Below are positions 1 through 8,787 of a stretch of 64,000 nucleotides of DNA, one piece after another. Origin of the DNA: an uncultured Lachnospiraceae bacterium (GTDB lineage Bacteria; Bacillota; Clostridia; Lachnospirales; Lachnospiraceae). The stretch lies in NCBI GenBank assembly GCA_934351925.1, contig CAKRJT010000004.1, positions 89,748 through 153,747 on the forward strand, given 5' to 3'. The translations under genes were made by a program, and so were the position numbers. A model generated the notes under the pieces. The model worked only from the letters and a program-made list of their open reading frames with translations. It was not told where the DNA came from and searched no databases. Each line of letters begins with the position of its first letter. Position 1 is the first letter of the stretch.

Positions 1-762
1 AATGCGATGGTTATGGCTAAGAAGGTTTACTTCCTTCCTAAGGAGATTACCTTTAACGCATATCAGTCAATTTTTGAAGATGGAACTTATGTATACTCTT
101 TCGTATACAGCGTTATAGTTACATTGGTATTCACGATTTTAGGTATGATTGCATGTACATGTGCAGCATACCCGCTCTCAAAGAAGAGACTTAAGGGAAA
201 ATATTTCTTCACATTTATCCTTATGGTTCCTATGTACTTTGGAGCAGGACTTATTCCTACATATCTCATTTATAAGCAGTTCGGTTTACTTGATACGGTA
301 TGGGTGCTTATTCTCCCGCTTATCTATTCACCGTACAACATGCTTATTATGAAGACCTACTTCTTATCGAGCATACCTGATACACTTGAGGAGGCAGCTT
401 TCCTTGACGGTGCATCGAACTTCCAGATACTCACGAAGGTTGTTCTTCCGCTGTCGAAGCCTATTATGGCTACACTTTCACTGTTCTATGCAGTAGGACG
501 TTGGAACTCATATGCAGATAACATGTACTACATCAGAACGGATAAACTCAAGATGGTTCAGTATAAGCTGTACCAGATGGTATCGGCAGCACAGGAGGCT
601 ACGAGCACCACGCTCAACGAGGCACAGAGCGGTGTCAACAGTACACCTGAGGTTCTTCAGGCGGCAGCCGTTATGTTCGTAACTATTCCTATTATTTGTA
701 TCTACCCATTCTTACAGAAGTACTTCGTAAAGGGCGTTATGGTAGGCGCCGTAAAGGGTTAG
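1..762 (+). CDS. Carbohydrate ABC transporter permease (LplC/CUT1-like), 5' truncated by window edge
   Basis: Inner-membrane permease of a carbohydrate ABC importer. The reading frame is open from base 1, so the N-terminus lies outside the window; the ATG at 7 is probably internal. Several hydrophobic helices are visible. The EAA loop that contacts the ATPase is present as EEAAFLDGASNFQILTKVVLP, with its glycine. The protein ends in the KGVMVGAVKG tail typical of LplC/YtcP-type permeases. The binding-protein gene follows after 103 bases, so the pair forms one importer. The second permease is presumably just left of the window. The ATPase is probably a shared MsmX-like protein encoded elsewhere (inference). 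Confidence 0.9.
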   Translation, partial: NAMVMAKKVYFLPKEITFNAYQSIFEDGTYVYSFVYSVIVTLVFTILGMIACTCAAYPLSKKRLKGKYFFTFILMVPMYFGAGLIPTYLIYKQFGLLDTVWVLILPLIYSPYNMLIMKTYFLSSIPDTLEEAAFLDGASNFQILTKVVLPLSKPIMATLSLFYAVGRWNSYADNMYYIRTDKLKMVQYKLYQMVSAAQEATSTTLNEAQSGVNSTPEVLQAAAVMFVTIPIICIYPFLQKYFVKGVMVGAVKG

Positions 763-803
763 TTTACAAATGTGCAATATTACAGTATAATACACAGGTA
801 GTT

Positions 804-821
804 ATCCCCCGGACGGGGGAT
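804..821 (+). other. Intercistronic GC hairpin between permease and binding-protein genes
   Basis: The arms ATCCCCC (804-810) and GGGGGAT (815-821) pair around a 4-base loop. No T-run follows, so this looks less like a terminator than an mRNA-stabilising or processing hairpin. Such hairpins often let a binding protein be made in excess over its permeases (inference). A strong Shine-Dalgarno AAAGGAGGAAAAA lies downstream before the ATG at 866. Confidence 0.5.
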
Positions 822-865
822 GAAATATAACTATTAATTTTTCTTTTAAAGGAGGAAAAACTATT

Positions 866-2617
866 ATGAAGAAAACAACTCTTCAGAAGTCAGTTGCAGT
901 TGCTCTTACAGGAGCAATGGTAATCGGCGCATTGACAGGCTGTAATTCCAACACAGCTAACAACAATACTGAGACAACCTCAAAGGCACCTGAGACAACA
1001 ACACAGGGCAGCAAGACAGAGGAGACCTCAAAGGCACCTGAGGAGACATCCAAGTCGGATTCAAGCACAGTTGCAGGCGTAGATGGCTGGGAGCCATTCG
1101 CAGAGAACGTAACAATCAAGATTCCTGTATACGACAGAGGTAAGGAAGGCGTTCCACCTGTAACAGACAACTACTGGACAAAGTGGATCCAGGAGAACTT
1201 CGGTGATAAGTACAACATCACAGTACAGTTCGAGGCTATTCCTAGAGGAGATGTTCTCAACGCTTACACACTCTTAGCAGTTGGTGGAGATCTTCCTACA
1301 ATCCTTATGGAGTACGATTATCCTAAGCTTGCTCAGTGGGTTGACGACGGATACCTTACAGAGTACAGCCTTGATGAGTTCGCTCAGATAGCTCCTACAT
1401 ATTATCAGAGAATGGTTGACAACAACCAGCTTGAGTACACAGAACTCAACGGTACTACATACTTTGCACTTGCAGAGAGACCTTACTACAACACTAACTA
1501 CACATACATCACATGGGTACGTATGGACTGGTTAGAGCAGGTTGGTTATGATCATGTTCCTGCTACTCGTGCTGAGTACCTTGATGCTATGCAGAAGATT
1601 AAGGATGCAGGCATCTGCGAGTATCCTGGCGGCGGTTCTATGATTTCCGGTACAGCAGGTGTTGACCAGAACTATGTATACAGAGATCTTGACAACATGA
1701 CAGGTGAGGAGTGGGCTATGTACGGCGATTACGCTATCCCTGCTCTTTCATGGGAGCCACAGCACAAGCTTCTCCAGTTTGCTAACGAGGACTATAATCT
1801 CGGTATAACAAACCCTGAGTTCTATTCATTAACAGCTGAGGATGCTACAGCAGCATTCGTATCCGGCAACCAGTATTCATGGAGCGGATATATTTCAGGT
1901 ACAATGGATACACTTGTTTCCTTCTATGAGCAGAATCCGGATGCTAAGCTTGCAGTTGCAGTTCAGTCACTTGAGGAGGATACAGAGGCTGGCACAGTTC
2001 CTGCATTCCGTTCTAACAACCCATTCGGTATGATGATAGGCTTCTCATCACAGGCTTCTGAGGATCAGATTAAGGCTGCTATGATGTACATGGAGTGGAT
2101 GACACTTGAGGATAACCTCTTCACAATGCAGTGGGGTGTTGAGGGCGAGAACTTCACATATGGTGATGACGGACTTCCTGTATCAGTTGCAAATTACAGC
2201 GGTGACTATACACAGGGCTTCAACAACTCTAAGGATTACTGGTGTGTAACAACAGAGGCAAGAACAGCAGGTACAATCGAGGATGTTATTAAGGCAGCTT
2301 CACCTGTAGGTCTTCCTCAGGACTTCACACAGGATATCATTGACAACTACTACAATCAGGTTGCAGCAGCAGAGAAGGGCTGGGTAATTCCTGACTGTAT
2401 GTTCGCAAGAGTAATTTCATCTGTATCAGAGTATCAGCAGACATTACTTGATAAGTATGCTGAGTACAGAACACAGCTTACAACATGTGCTCCTGCAGAT
2501 TTCGAGGATCTCTATGCTAAGTATGCTCAGGAGTACTTAGATGCAGGATACAAGGATATCGCTGATGAGAGACTTCAGGCTTACGAGGATGGATATTCAT
2601 CAAAGCTTGATAAGTAA
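866..2617 (+). CDS. Extracellular solute-binding lipoprotein of a carbohydrate ABC transporter
   Basis: Cell-surface lipoprotein that captures oligosaccharide for the adjacent permease. A signal peptide ends in the lipobox LTGC, with Cys26 as the lipidation site. A low-complexity Thr/Glu/Ser linker covers roughly residues 28-70. The remaining ~510 residues resemble family-1 (LplA-like) binding proteins and are rich in aromatic residues, as expected for a sugar-binding cleft. The length of 583 aa is normal for LplA-type proteins. The start is set by AAAGGAGG about 10 bases upstream. A terminator follows, so this gene ends its unit. The ligand is not shown; from the neighbours, pectin-derived (RG-I) oligosaccharides are the best guess. 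Confidence 0.9.
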   Translation: MKKTTLQKSVAVALTGAMVIGALTGCNSNTANNNTETTSKAPETTTQGSKTEETSKAPEETSKSDSSTVAGVDGWEPFAENVTIKIPVYDRGKEGVPPVTDNYWTKWIQENFGDKYNITVQFEAIPRGDVLNAYTLLAVGGDLPTILMEYDYPKLAQWVDDGYLTEYSLDEFAQIAPTYYQRMVDNNQLEYTELNGTTYFALAERPYYNTNYTYITWVRMDWLEQVGYDHVPATRAEYLDAMQKIKDAGICEYPGGGSMISGTAGVDQNYVYRDLDNMTGEEWAMYGDYAIPALSWEPQHKLLQFANEDYNLGITNPEFYSLTAEDATAAFVSGNQYSWSGYISGTMDTLVSFYEQNPDAKLAVAVQSLEEDTEAGTVPAFRSNNPFGMMIGFSSQASEDQIKAAMMYMEWMTLEDNLFTMQWGVEGENFTYGDDGLPVSVANYSGDYTQGFNNSKDYWCVTTEARTAGTIEDVIKAASPVGLPQDFTQDIIDNYYNQVAAAEKGWVIPDCMFARVISSVSEYQQTLLDKYAEYRTQLTTCAPADFEDLYAKYAQEYLDAGYKDIADERLQAYEDGYSSKLDK

Positions 2618-2642
2618 TTAAGAATTACTGATTAATTATTTG

Positions 2643-2675
2643 CAGCCCCCGGGGTAACTTGGGGGCTGTATTTAA
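2643..2675 (+). terminator. Intrinsic terminator after the binding-protein gene
   Basis: The arms CAGCCCCC (2643-2650) and GGGGGCTG (2661-2668) form a GC-rich stem with a 10-base loop. A short T-rich tail follows. Confidence 0.8.
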
Positions 2676-2756
2676 GAAAAAAATGAATTGTGGGAGCGTG
2701 CAGTGAGAGGTCATTCCATATCATAAAAATATCATATAGACCAAAGTATATATGTA

Positions 2757-2824
2757 GCATACAAAACAGAATGAATGTTTTGCATGCATAGGATTTTGTG
2801 TATGCAACGGGGGGCTTTGCATGC
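2757..2824 (+). promoter_or_regulatory. Candidate operator cluster upstream of the GH105 gene
   Basis: An imperfect inverted repeat, GCATACAAAAC (2757-2767) and GTTTTGCATGC (2777-2787), has 11-base arms with one mismatch and a 9-base spacer. Related half-sites follow: TTTGTGTATGC near 2795-2805 and CTTTGCATGC (2815-2824). The whole gap 2618-2913 has no gene. The spacing and symmetry suggest binding by a dimeric regulator controlling the hydrolase/phosphorylase pair, but no regulator is encoded nearby. No clear -35/-10 pair was found. Confidence 0.4.
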
Positions 2825-2913
2825 TATGTATATATGAAGATACAGATGGTTCTCGTGTATACAGAATATAATTGAACGAAATGCACATCACTCATAGGAA
2901 CAGGAGGAATAAT

Positions 2914-3966
2914 ATGCTTAAGCTCGAGTATGACAAGAAAGAGATTGAAGAGGTTATTGATAAAATAGTTAAAAAGACCATGAACATGGATCTTACATGG
3001 GACTGGCCATGCGGAGTTGCCTACTACGGAATCGGAGAGGCATATGAAAAGACAGGAAAAAAGGAATATCTTGACCTTTTAAAGGACAGGGTTGATGAGC
3101 TCATCGACCTGGGACTTCCTAAGGTATGGACTGTGAATGCCTGTGCTATGGGACACTGCCTCATCACACTCTACAAAGCAACAGGCGAGGAGAAGTACCA
3201 TGAGTTACTCATGAGCAAGATACATTATATCCAGAAGGATGCCCTTCGTTTTGCGGACAATGTTCTCCAGCATACGGTATCAGCCAACAATGACTTCCCT
3301 GAGCAGTGCTGGTGCGATACATTGTTCATGGCAGCTTTCCTCCTTCTCAGAGTGGGAGTTATGGAGAAAAATCAGGAGATGATAGATGACGCGCTCAACC
3401 AGTATTACTGGCACATCAAGTATCTTCAGAATCCAAGCAGCGGTCTGTGGTACCATGGCTATGACAATATAGCAGGCGACCATATGTCAGGCATCTATTG
3501 GGGCAGAGCCAATGCGTGGGCAGCCTTCACGATGTCACAGGTTGGCGGAATTCTTCCGGAATGCTATCTCTATCCTAAGTTTATTGATGTTGCAGGCTCA
3601 CTCAATGAGCAGCTCGCAGCACTCAAGACCTATCAGACAGAGAACGGTCTCTGGAGAACAGTCGTTGATGACCCTGAGTCATATGAGGAGGTATCCGCAT
3701 CCGCAGGTATTGCGGCAGCCATGCTCACAAGAGGAAATCCTCTTCACAGCAAGTATATAAACAAGTCTATAAAGGGACTTCTGGCCAATGTCAGCGAGGA
3801 CGGAAAGGTTATGAATGTTTCCGGAGGCACTGCTGTAATGAGAGACAAGGAGGGCTACAGGGGAATTCCTAAGTCATATATTCAGGGCTGGGGACAGGGA
3901 CTTGCACTCGCATTCTTTTCGGAGCTTCTTGTTTCAGGCGATATCGAGAAGGACGGAGCACTTTAA
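2914..3966 (+). CDS. Glycoside hydrolase family 88/105, unsaturated rhamnogalacturonyl hydrolase (YteR-like)
   Basis: Predicted cytoplasmic (alpha/alpha)6-barrel enzyme; there is no signal peptide. Known family members hydrate and remove the 4,5-unsaturated galacturonic acid left at the non-reducing end by rhamnogalacturonan lyases. The motif WCDTLFMA places an aspartate at residue 135 where YteR has its catalytic Asp. The later motifs YWGRANAWA and SYIQGWGQG are also typical. The start at 2914 has AGGAGG six bases upstream; an upstream in-frame ATG at 2881 lacks one. At 350 aa the length is normal. The GH112 gene follows after 91 bases and is probably cotranscribed. GH88 activity on glycosaminoglycans is less likely given the neighbour. 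Confidence 0.85.
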   Translation: MLKLEYDKKEIEEVIDKIVKKTMNMDLTWDWPCGVAYYGIGEAYEKTGKKEYLDLLKDRVDELIDLGLPKVWTVNACAMGHCLITLYKATGEEKYHELLMSKIHYIQKDALRFADNVLQHTVSANNDFPEQCWCDTLFMAAFLLLRVGVMEKNQEMIDDALNQYYWHIKYLQNPSSGLWYHGYDNIAGDHMSGIYWGRANAWAAFTMSQVGGILPECYLYPKFIDVAGSLNEQLAALKTYQTENGLWRTVVDDPESYEEVSASAGIAAAMLTRGNPLHSKYINKSIKGLLANVSEDGKVMNVSGGTAVMRDKEGYRGIPKSYIQGWGQGLALAFFSELLVSGDIEKDGAL

Positions 3967-4057
3967 AACATTATAACAAGCAGGTAATTATTAATTGGTG
4001 GTAAAGTTACTTTGCCACCAATACATTTATAAATATGAGATTTTGGAGGAAAAACAC

Positions 4058-6205
4058 ATGTCAGCACAGAAAGGTGGATTTACACTTCCCGGAGAGTCAG
4101 GCTATGAGAAGCTTACCCTTAAAATGGCAGAGAAGTGGGGAGCAGACGTTATAAGAGACAGCGATGGAACTGTTCTCTCGGATGAGATTTTGAATGCCGG
4201 ATATGGAATTTATTCAACAATTTGTATTATTCGTGACCATAATGAGTGGGCAAAGAAGAATATGGATAAGCTTCAGCAGACTTTTCTCATGACTCAGCCT
4301 ATCGTGGCAGATTGCGATACACTTACGGTTGAGCTTATGAAGGACTTCTTTGCGGAGCAGTTCTCCATAAATGAGAGCGAGGATTCCCTCAAGTACTGGC
4401 AGGTATACGACAGAACCACCGACACTCTGGTTGACAGGGAGCACTGGAGCTATGCTGACGGAAAGGTTACAATAAAGGGAATTACACCTTGGCATAAGTA
4501 CACTGTCAGCTTCATGGCTTACCGTATATGGGAAGAGATTTCCATGTACAATCACACCACGAACAATTGGACAAAGGAGCACCTCATGCAGATTGACCCT
4601 AGACATGAGGCTACGAGAGAGTATATGCTCAGTTGGATGAGGAACTGGTGTGAGACTCACCCGGATACCACTGTTGTGCGTTTTACTTCCATGTTCTATA
4701 ACTTTGTATGGATTTGGGGAAGCAGCGAGAGAAACAGAAATCTCTTCTCAGACTGGGGTTCCTACGATTTCACGGTCAGCCCGCTGGCTCTGGATGAGTT
4801 CGCAAAGAAGTATGGCTACAGCCTTACTGCTGAGGATTTTATTAATCAGGGCAAGCTTCATGTAACTCATATGGTAGGGACAAAGCAGAAGGCGGACTGG
4901 ATGGAGTTCGTCAATGATTTCGTTATCCGGTTCGGCAGACAGCTTGTGGACATTGTTCACGAGTATGGCAAGAAAGCTTATGTATTCTACGACGACAGTT
5001 GGGTAGGAATTGAACCATACAACGGCAGATTTAAGGAGTTCGGCTTCGACGGACTTATCAAGTGTGTATTCTCAGGCTATGAGGCAAGACTCTGCTCGGG
5101 AGTTGATGTTCCTACGCATGAGCTTAGACTTCACCCGTACCTTTTCCCAGTGGGACTTGGCGGTGCACCAACCTTCATGGAGGGCGGCAATCCTACACTC
5201 GATGCAAAGAAGTACTGGAACAGCGTAAGAAGAGCGCTTTTAAGACAGCCTGTCGACAGAATAGGACTTGGCGGCTATCTTCACCTGGTTGAGCCGTTCC
5301 CTGATTTCTGTGATTACATAGAGAAGGTTTCGGACGAGTTCAGAACCGTTAAATCCTTCCACGCACAGGGAGCACCTTTGTCAATAAAGACTAAGGTTGC
5401 AGTGCTTCACAGTTGGGGCAGGCTCCGTTCGTGGACGCTCTCAGGACATTTCCATGAGACCTACATGAATGATCTTATACATATCAATGAGTCACTCTCG
5501 GGTCTTCCTGTTGATGTATCTTTTATCAGCTTTGAGGACGTGAAGGCCGGCGCATTGAAGGATGTTGATGTGGTTATCAACGCAGGCTATGCCGGAAGTG
5601 CATGGAGCGGTGGTGACAACTGGAAGGACGAGGAGGTTGTATCAAAGCTCACGGAGTGGGTATACAACGGCGGAACCTTCATTGGTGTCGACGAGCCATC
5701 TGCGGTTGCGGGCTATGACACATACTTCAGAATGGCGCATGTTCTTGGCATCGACGAGGACACTGGCGCGAGAATATGTCACGGCAAGTGGCAGTACGAG
5801 GTACAACCTGTTGACGGACTCATGCCTGAGGGAAGCAGCATAAAGGGCAGAAGCGGTCTCTACCTAACGGACGGCAAGGCAAGAGTTGTCGCAGAGGCGG
5901 ATGGAGCACCTGCAATGACAATCAACGATTTCGGCAAGGGCAAGGGAATTTATATGTCCCACTACAACATCAGCCTTGAGAACACAAGAATGTTGTTCAA
6001 CACCATTCTTCTTGCAGGCGGCGAGGCTCTTGACGGCGATTATATCACCGATAACCCATACACAGAGTGCGCTTACTATCCTGCAAGCAATATGCTTGTA
6101 ATCATCAACAACAGCGGAGAGACCCAGACCGCCAACGTAAAGACAGAGGCCGGAATCAAGACCGCCACCCTCGAAGCCTACGACACCGCTATTATCCGGA
6201 TGTAG
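4058..6205 (+). CDS. GH112 beta-galactosyl phosphorylase (galacto-N-biose/lacto-N-biose or galactosyl-rhamnose phosphorylase)
   Basis: Cytoplasmic enzyme that uses phosphate to split a beta-galactoside, giving galactose 1-phosphate and the acceptor sugar. Family signatures are the N-terminal GFTLPGESG and WGADVIRDSDGT segments, and FYDDSWVGIEPY, which aligns with the region of the catalytic Asp in the Bifidobacterium enzyme. LFPVGLGG and RIGLGGYLHL follow, and a C-terminal domain carries INNSGETQ. At 715 aa it is full length. The start at 4058 has TTTTGGAGG upstream. The family contains galacto/lacto-N-biose phosphorylases and galactosyl-1,4-rhamnose phosphorylases. The adjacent rhamnogalacturonyl hydrolase favours the rhamnose type (inference). 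A strong terminator follows. Confidence 0.85.
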   Translation: MSAQKGGFTLPGESGYEKLTLKMAEKWGADVIRDSDGTVLSDEILNAGYGIYSTICIIRDHNEWAKKNMDKLQQTFLMTQPIVADCDTLTVELMKDFFAEQFSINESEDSLKYWQVYDRTTDTLVDREHWSYADGKVTIKGITPWHKYTVSFMAYRIWEEISMYNHTTNNWTKEHLMQIDPRHEATREYMLSWMRNWCETHPDTTVVRFTSMFYNFVWIWGSSERNRNLFSDWGSYDFTVSPLALDEFAKKYGYSLTAEDFINQGKLHVTHMVGTKQKADWMEFVNDFVIRFGRQLVDIVHEYGKKAYVFYDDSWVGIEPYNGRFKEFGFDGLIKCVFSGYEARLCSGVDVPTHELRLHPYLFPVGLGGAPTFMEGGNPTLDAKKYWNSVRRALLRQPVDRIGLGGYLHLVEPFPDFCDYIEKVSDEFRTVKSFHAQGAPLSIKTKVAVLHSWGRLRSWTLSGHFHETYMNDLIHINESLSGLPVDVSFISFEDVKAGALKDVDVVINAGYAGSAWSGGDNWKDEEVVSKLTEWVYNGGTFIGVDEPSAVAGYDTYFRMAHVLGIDEDTGARICHGKWQYEVQPVDGLMPEGSSIKGRSGLYLTDGKARVVAEADGAPAMTINDFGKGKGIYMSHYNISLENTRMLFNTILLAGGEALDGDYITDNPYTECAYYPASNMLVIINNSGETQTANVKTEAGIKTATLEAYDTAIIRM

Positions 6206-6304
6206 AAGCAGGAGAAGTAGAAATAAGTTGTTCCCGTTTGGTATTTTTTTCAGATTTCCAAATAAAGGAACAGCACAATCTCATATATAAATAGGTATAA
6301 ACAT

Positions 6305-6357
6305 ATCCCCGGTTCAGTATAAGCAGATTATACAAGCCGGGGATTATTTTTTATTTT
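6305..6357 (+). terminator. Intrinsic terminator after the GH112 gene
   Basis: A nested stem has outer arms ATCCCCGG (6305-6312) and CCGGGGAT (6337-6344) and inner arms GTATAA (6317-6322) and TTATAC (6328-6333). A T-rich tract follows. Confidence 0.9.
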
Positions 6358-6577
6358 ATTTTGGTTCATTGTCAGTGCTTAGTGTGGTATCTGTTTAGCC
6401 TCACTGTCAATAACTGGCTGGTATCCCTCTGATGCCGCCCATTGTCGTGTATAAAGTGATTTAATTCTTTTGTGTTATATACAATGCATCAAATATAATA
6501 CGGTAGGTGCGAAGCATATCTGAAACCCTTTGACAATATACAATGTAAGTTATATATTATTAAGAGTAATAAATAAG

Positions 6578-6779
6578 TAGTTGAGGAACTTGGGCTTTAA
6601 ACTGAACAGTTGAGAAATTTTACTATATTGCAAGCCGGGTGCTTTGCAGCCATCGGCGTTTAGCGGCTGTATTTTAGCCGCTTATGCGCCGCTATGTGCT
6701 GCAACGCAACGGGAGTGTGCCCGGCGGCAATATAGCAAAATTTCTCAACGTCCGTTGGACACATCTAAGTTCCCAACTT
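6578..6779. repeat. Large nested inverted repeat, possible MITE or structured RNA
   Basis: Between 6358 and 6812 there is no gene, but this segment folds on itself. The arms at 6609-6631 and 6727-6749 are 23 bases each and pair at 22 positions. Inside are GCCGGG (6634-6639) with CCCGGC (about 6720-6725), TTGCAGC (6644-6650) with GCTGCAA (6698-6704), CGGCG (6654-6658) with CGCCG (6687-6691), and AGCGGCT (6662-6668) with AGCCGCT (6676-6682). An outer pair, near 6581-6591 and 6667-6779 right side (AAGTTCCCAACTT at 6767-6779), also pairs with one indel. It ends just before the HIT gene ribosome site. No other copy is seen in the window. Confidence 0.75.
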
Positions 6780-6812
6780 CGTAAACCGCAATAATTACTT
6801 GGAGGTTCTAAC

Positions 6813-7241
6813 ATGGAAAAGGATACAAGCTGTGCATACTGCATGGAGGGCGAGTTGGTCGCAAAATTTGGAATTAAGATATGTGAGATGGATACCTGTA
6901 AGGTATATTTATTTAAAGAGCAGAGTCACCCGGGAAGAGTCATTCTTGCACACAAGAAGCATGTCGGAGATATGACAGAGCTTACCGCAGAGGAGAGAGC
7001 AGCATATTTTGAGGACATTGCGAAGGTTTCTTCGGTGCTTCAGAAGCTTTTTAACCCTCAGAAGATTAATTATGGAGCATATGGTGACACAGGTCATCAT
7101 CTTCATTTTCATCTCGTGCCTAAGTATAAGGATGAGTTTGAATGGGGCGGCGTATTTCTTATGAATCCGGATAAGAAGTATCTTACAGAGGCTGAGTATG
7201 CGGATATGGCTGCTAAGATTAAGGCAGGAATTGAGGCATAG
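6813..7241 (+). CDS. HIT family nucleotide-binding protein
   Basis: Small cytoplasmic protein of the histidine triad superfamily, probably a nucleotide hydrolase or transferase. The active-site motif HHLHFHLVP supplies the His-x-His-x-His triad near residues 90-98. An N-terminal CAYC pair may bind zinc, as in some bacterial HIT proteins. At 142 aa it is of normal size. The start at 6813 has TTGGAGG upstream. The AAA+ gene follows after about 30 bases, so the two may share a transcript. The substrate cannot be read from sequence. Confidence 0.9.
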   Translation: MEKDTSCAYCMEGELVAKFGIKICEMDTCKVYLFKEQSHPGRVILAHKKHVGDMTELTAEERAAYFEDIAKVSSVLQKLFNPQKINYGAYGDTGHHLHFHLVPKYKDEFEWGGVFLMNPDKKYLTEAEYADMAAKIKAGIEA

Positions 7242-7272
7242 TATTTTTTAGAGCTGAGAAATGGGGTTGGGT

Positions 7273-8625
7273 ATGTCAGATATAAAAGCACAGGTTGAAG
7301 AGTGCCTTAAACAGGCGGAGGAGATTGAACGTGCCGGAGTTATAAAGGATAAGCTTAATACGACATTCCGTGAAAATCTGAGATATGAATTCTTGAAGTT
7401 TCTGGTTTATCTCAGTGATGGGGACGGATATGTTGATCAGAAGGAGATTGCATTTATCAACAGCACACTTGGATATCGTATGACGGAGGGGCAGATAAAG
7501 TCCATAATGTTTTACGACAAGCTTCATGATGAAGCCTACACGAAAAAGGTTCCGTTTGCACTCAAGGGATTTGTTCTATGTGATGCGGGAAGGAAGCTCG
7601 GTGACGACAAGAAGAGAGCGAATAATCTTGTCAATACGTTCCGTGCACTGGGGCAGGAGTTCGTCGCATGCAATGATGTGACCAGTGAGCAGGAAGTGAA
7701 GATGCTGACGGATTATATTGCCATTATGGAGAAGTTCCTGAAGGAGTATGGTCTGTATGACTCGAAACTGTCGGTTAAAACACAGAAGGCAAAGAAACGT
7801 TCTGTCGATGAGGTGTTAGAGGAACTTAACCAGCTTGTCGGTCTTGACGGCGTGAAGCAGGAGGTCAACAGCCTTGTCAATCTGCTCCGCATACAGAAGC
7901 TGCGTGAGGAGAAGGGCATGAAACAGCCGAATGTATCGAAGCACCTTGTGTTTTCGGGAAATCCCGGAACAGGAAAGACTACCGTGGCGCGTATGCTCGC
8001 TGATATATATAATGCACTTGGAATACTGTCCGGAGGACAGCTTGTTGAGGTGGACCGCTCGGGTCTTGTAAGCGGTTATATAGGTCAGACCGCAACGAAG
8101 GTCAACGGTGTTGTGGAGCAGGCACTTGGAGGAATACTGTTCATAGATGAGGCGTATACTCTAACGGCTAACAAGGGCGAGGGGGACTTTGGCCAGGAAG
8201 CGGTTGATACGCTCCTGAAGGCGATGGAGGACAACAGGGATAACCTTGTCGTTATCGTTGCGGGTTATCCTGACCTCATGGACGAGTTCCTAAGCTCGAA
8301 TCCCGGACTTCGATCACGTTTTAACAAGTTCATTTTCTTTGATGATTATAAGGCCGATGAATTATTTGAGATACTTCTTGGAATGGCAAAGAAGCAGGAT
8401 TATGTGCTGTCCGAGGATGCGAAGATAAAGGCAAAAGAATATTTTGTGCAGGCTTGTGAAAACAAGACAGAGAATTTTGCCAATGCAAGAGAGGCAAGAA
8501 ACTATTTTGAGAAAGCTGTTTCAAAGCAGGCTACAAGACTTGTCAAGAATATAGGTTCAATAGATGAACAGATGCTTTTGACCATAGAGGCGGAAGATTT
8601 GGAAAATTTTGTGAGCGTGAGCTAG
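7273..8625 (+). CDS. AAA+ ATPase, CbbX/SpoVK-like, with N-terminal TerB-like helical domain
   Basis: Predicted cytoplasmic ring-forming ATPase. Residues ~20-150 are helical and acidic and resemble a TerB-like domain. The C-terminal half is a CbbX/SpoVK-type AAA+ module: ELNQLVGLDGVKQEV marks its start, Walker A is GNPGTGKTT (~residue 229), Walker B is ILFIDEAY (~residue 287), and an arginine-finger region reads SNPGLRSRFN. I chose the ATG at 7273 rather than 7261 on weak ribosome-site evidence; both are possible. Relatives remodel protein complexes, including Rubisco in autotrophs, but Clostridia carry them without Rubisco, so the client is unknown. A terminator follows. Confidence 0.85.
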   Translation: MSDIKAQVEECLKQAEEIERAGVIKDKLNTTFRENLRYEFLKFLVYLSDGDGYVDQKEIAFINSTLGYRMTEGQIKSIMFYDKLHDEAYTKKVPFALKGFVLCDAGRKLGDDKKRANNLVNTFRALGQEFVACNDVTSEQEVKMLTDYIAIMEKFLKEYGLYDSKLSVKTQKAKKRSVDEVLEELNQLVGLDGVKQEVNSLVNLLRIQKLREEKGMKQPNVSKHLVFSGNPGTGKTTVARMLADIYNALGILSGGQLVEVDRSGLVSGYIGQTATKVNGVVEQALGGILFIDEAYTLTANKGEGDFGQEAVDTLLKAMEDNRDNLVVIVAGYPDLMDEFLSSNPGLRSRFNKFIFFDDYKADELFEILLGMAKKQDYVLSEDAKIKAKEYFVQACENKTENFANAREARNYFEKAVSKQATRLVKNIGSIDEQMLLTIEAEDLENFVSVS

Positions 8626-8666
8626 GGCATAAGCTATTTGGTGAAAAAATTGTGAACTTTGTGGAT

Positions 8667-8695
8667 TTGCTTTACTTTTGCATATAAAGTATGAT
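8667..8695 (+). promoter_or_regulatory. SigA-type promoter candidate upstream of the FKBP lipoprotein gene
   Basis: TTGCTT (8667-8672), a 17-base spacer, then TATGAT (8690-8695). Transcription would start at about 8702, directly at the hairpin of the terminator at 8700-8745, which is an odd arrangement. Confidence 0.45.
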
Positions 8696-8699
8696 ATAA

Positions 8700-8745
8700 C
8701 TAAATAGCTGTCGTGGTCTGACAGCTATTTAGTTTCTTATTTTTA
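8700..8745 (+). terminator. Intrinsic terminator after the AAA+ gene
   Basis: The arms CTAAATAGCTGTC (8700-8712) and GACAGCTATTTAG (8720-8732) are a perfect 13-base match around a 7-base loop. The tail is TTTCTTATTTTT. Confidence 0.95.
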
Positions 8746-8787
8746 TTAAGTTATTTTCCTGATAAGGGGAAGAAGTGGAGGAATATA

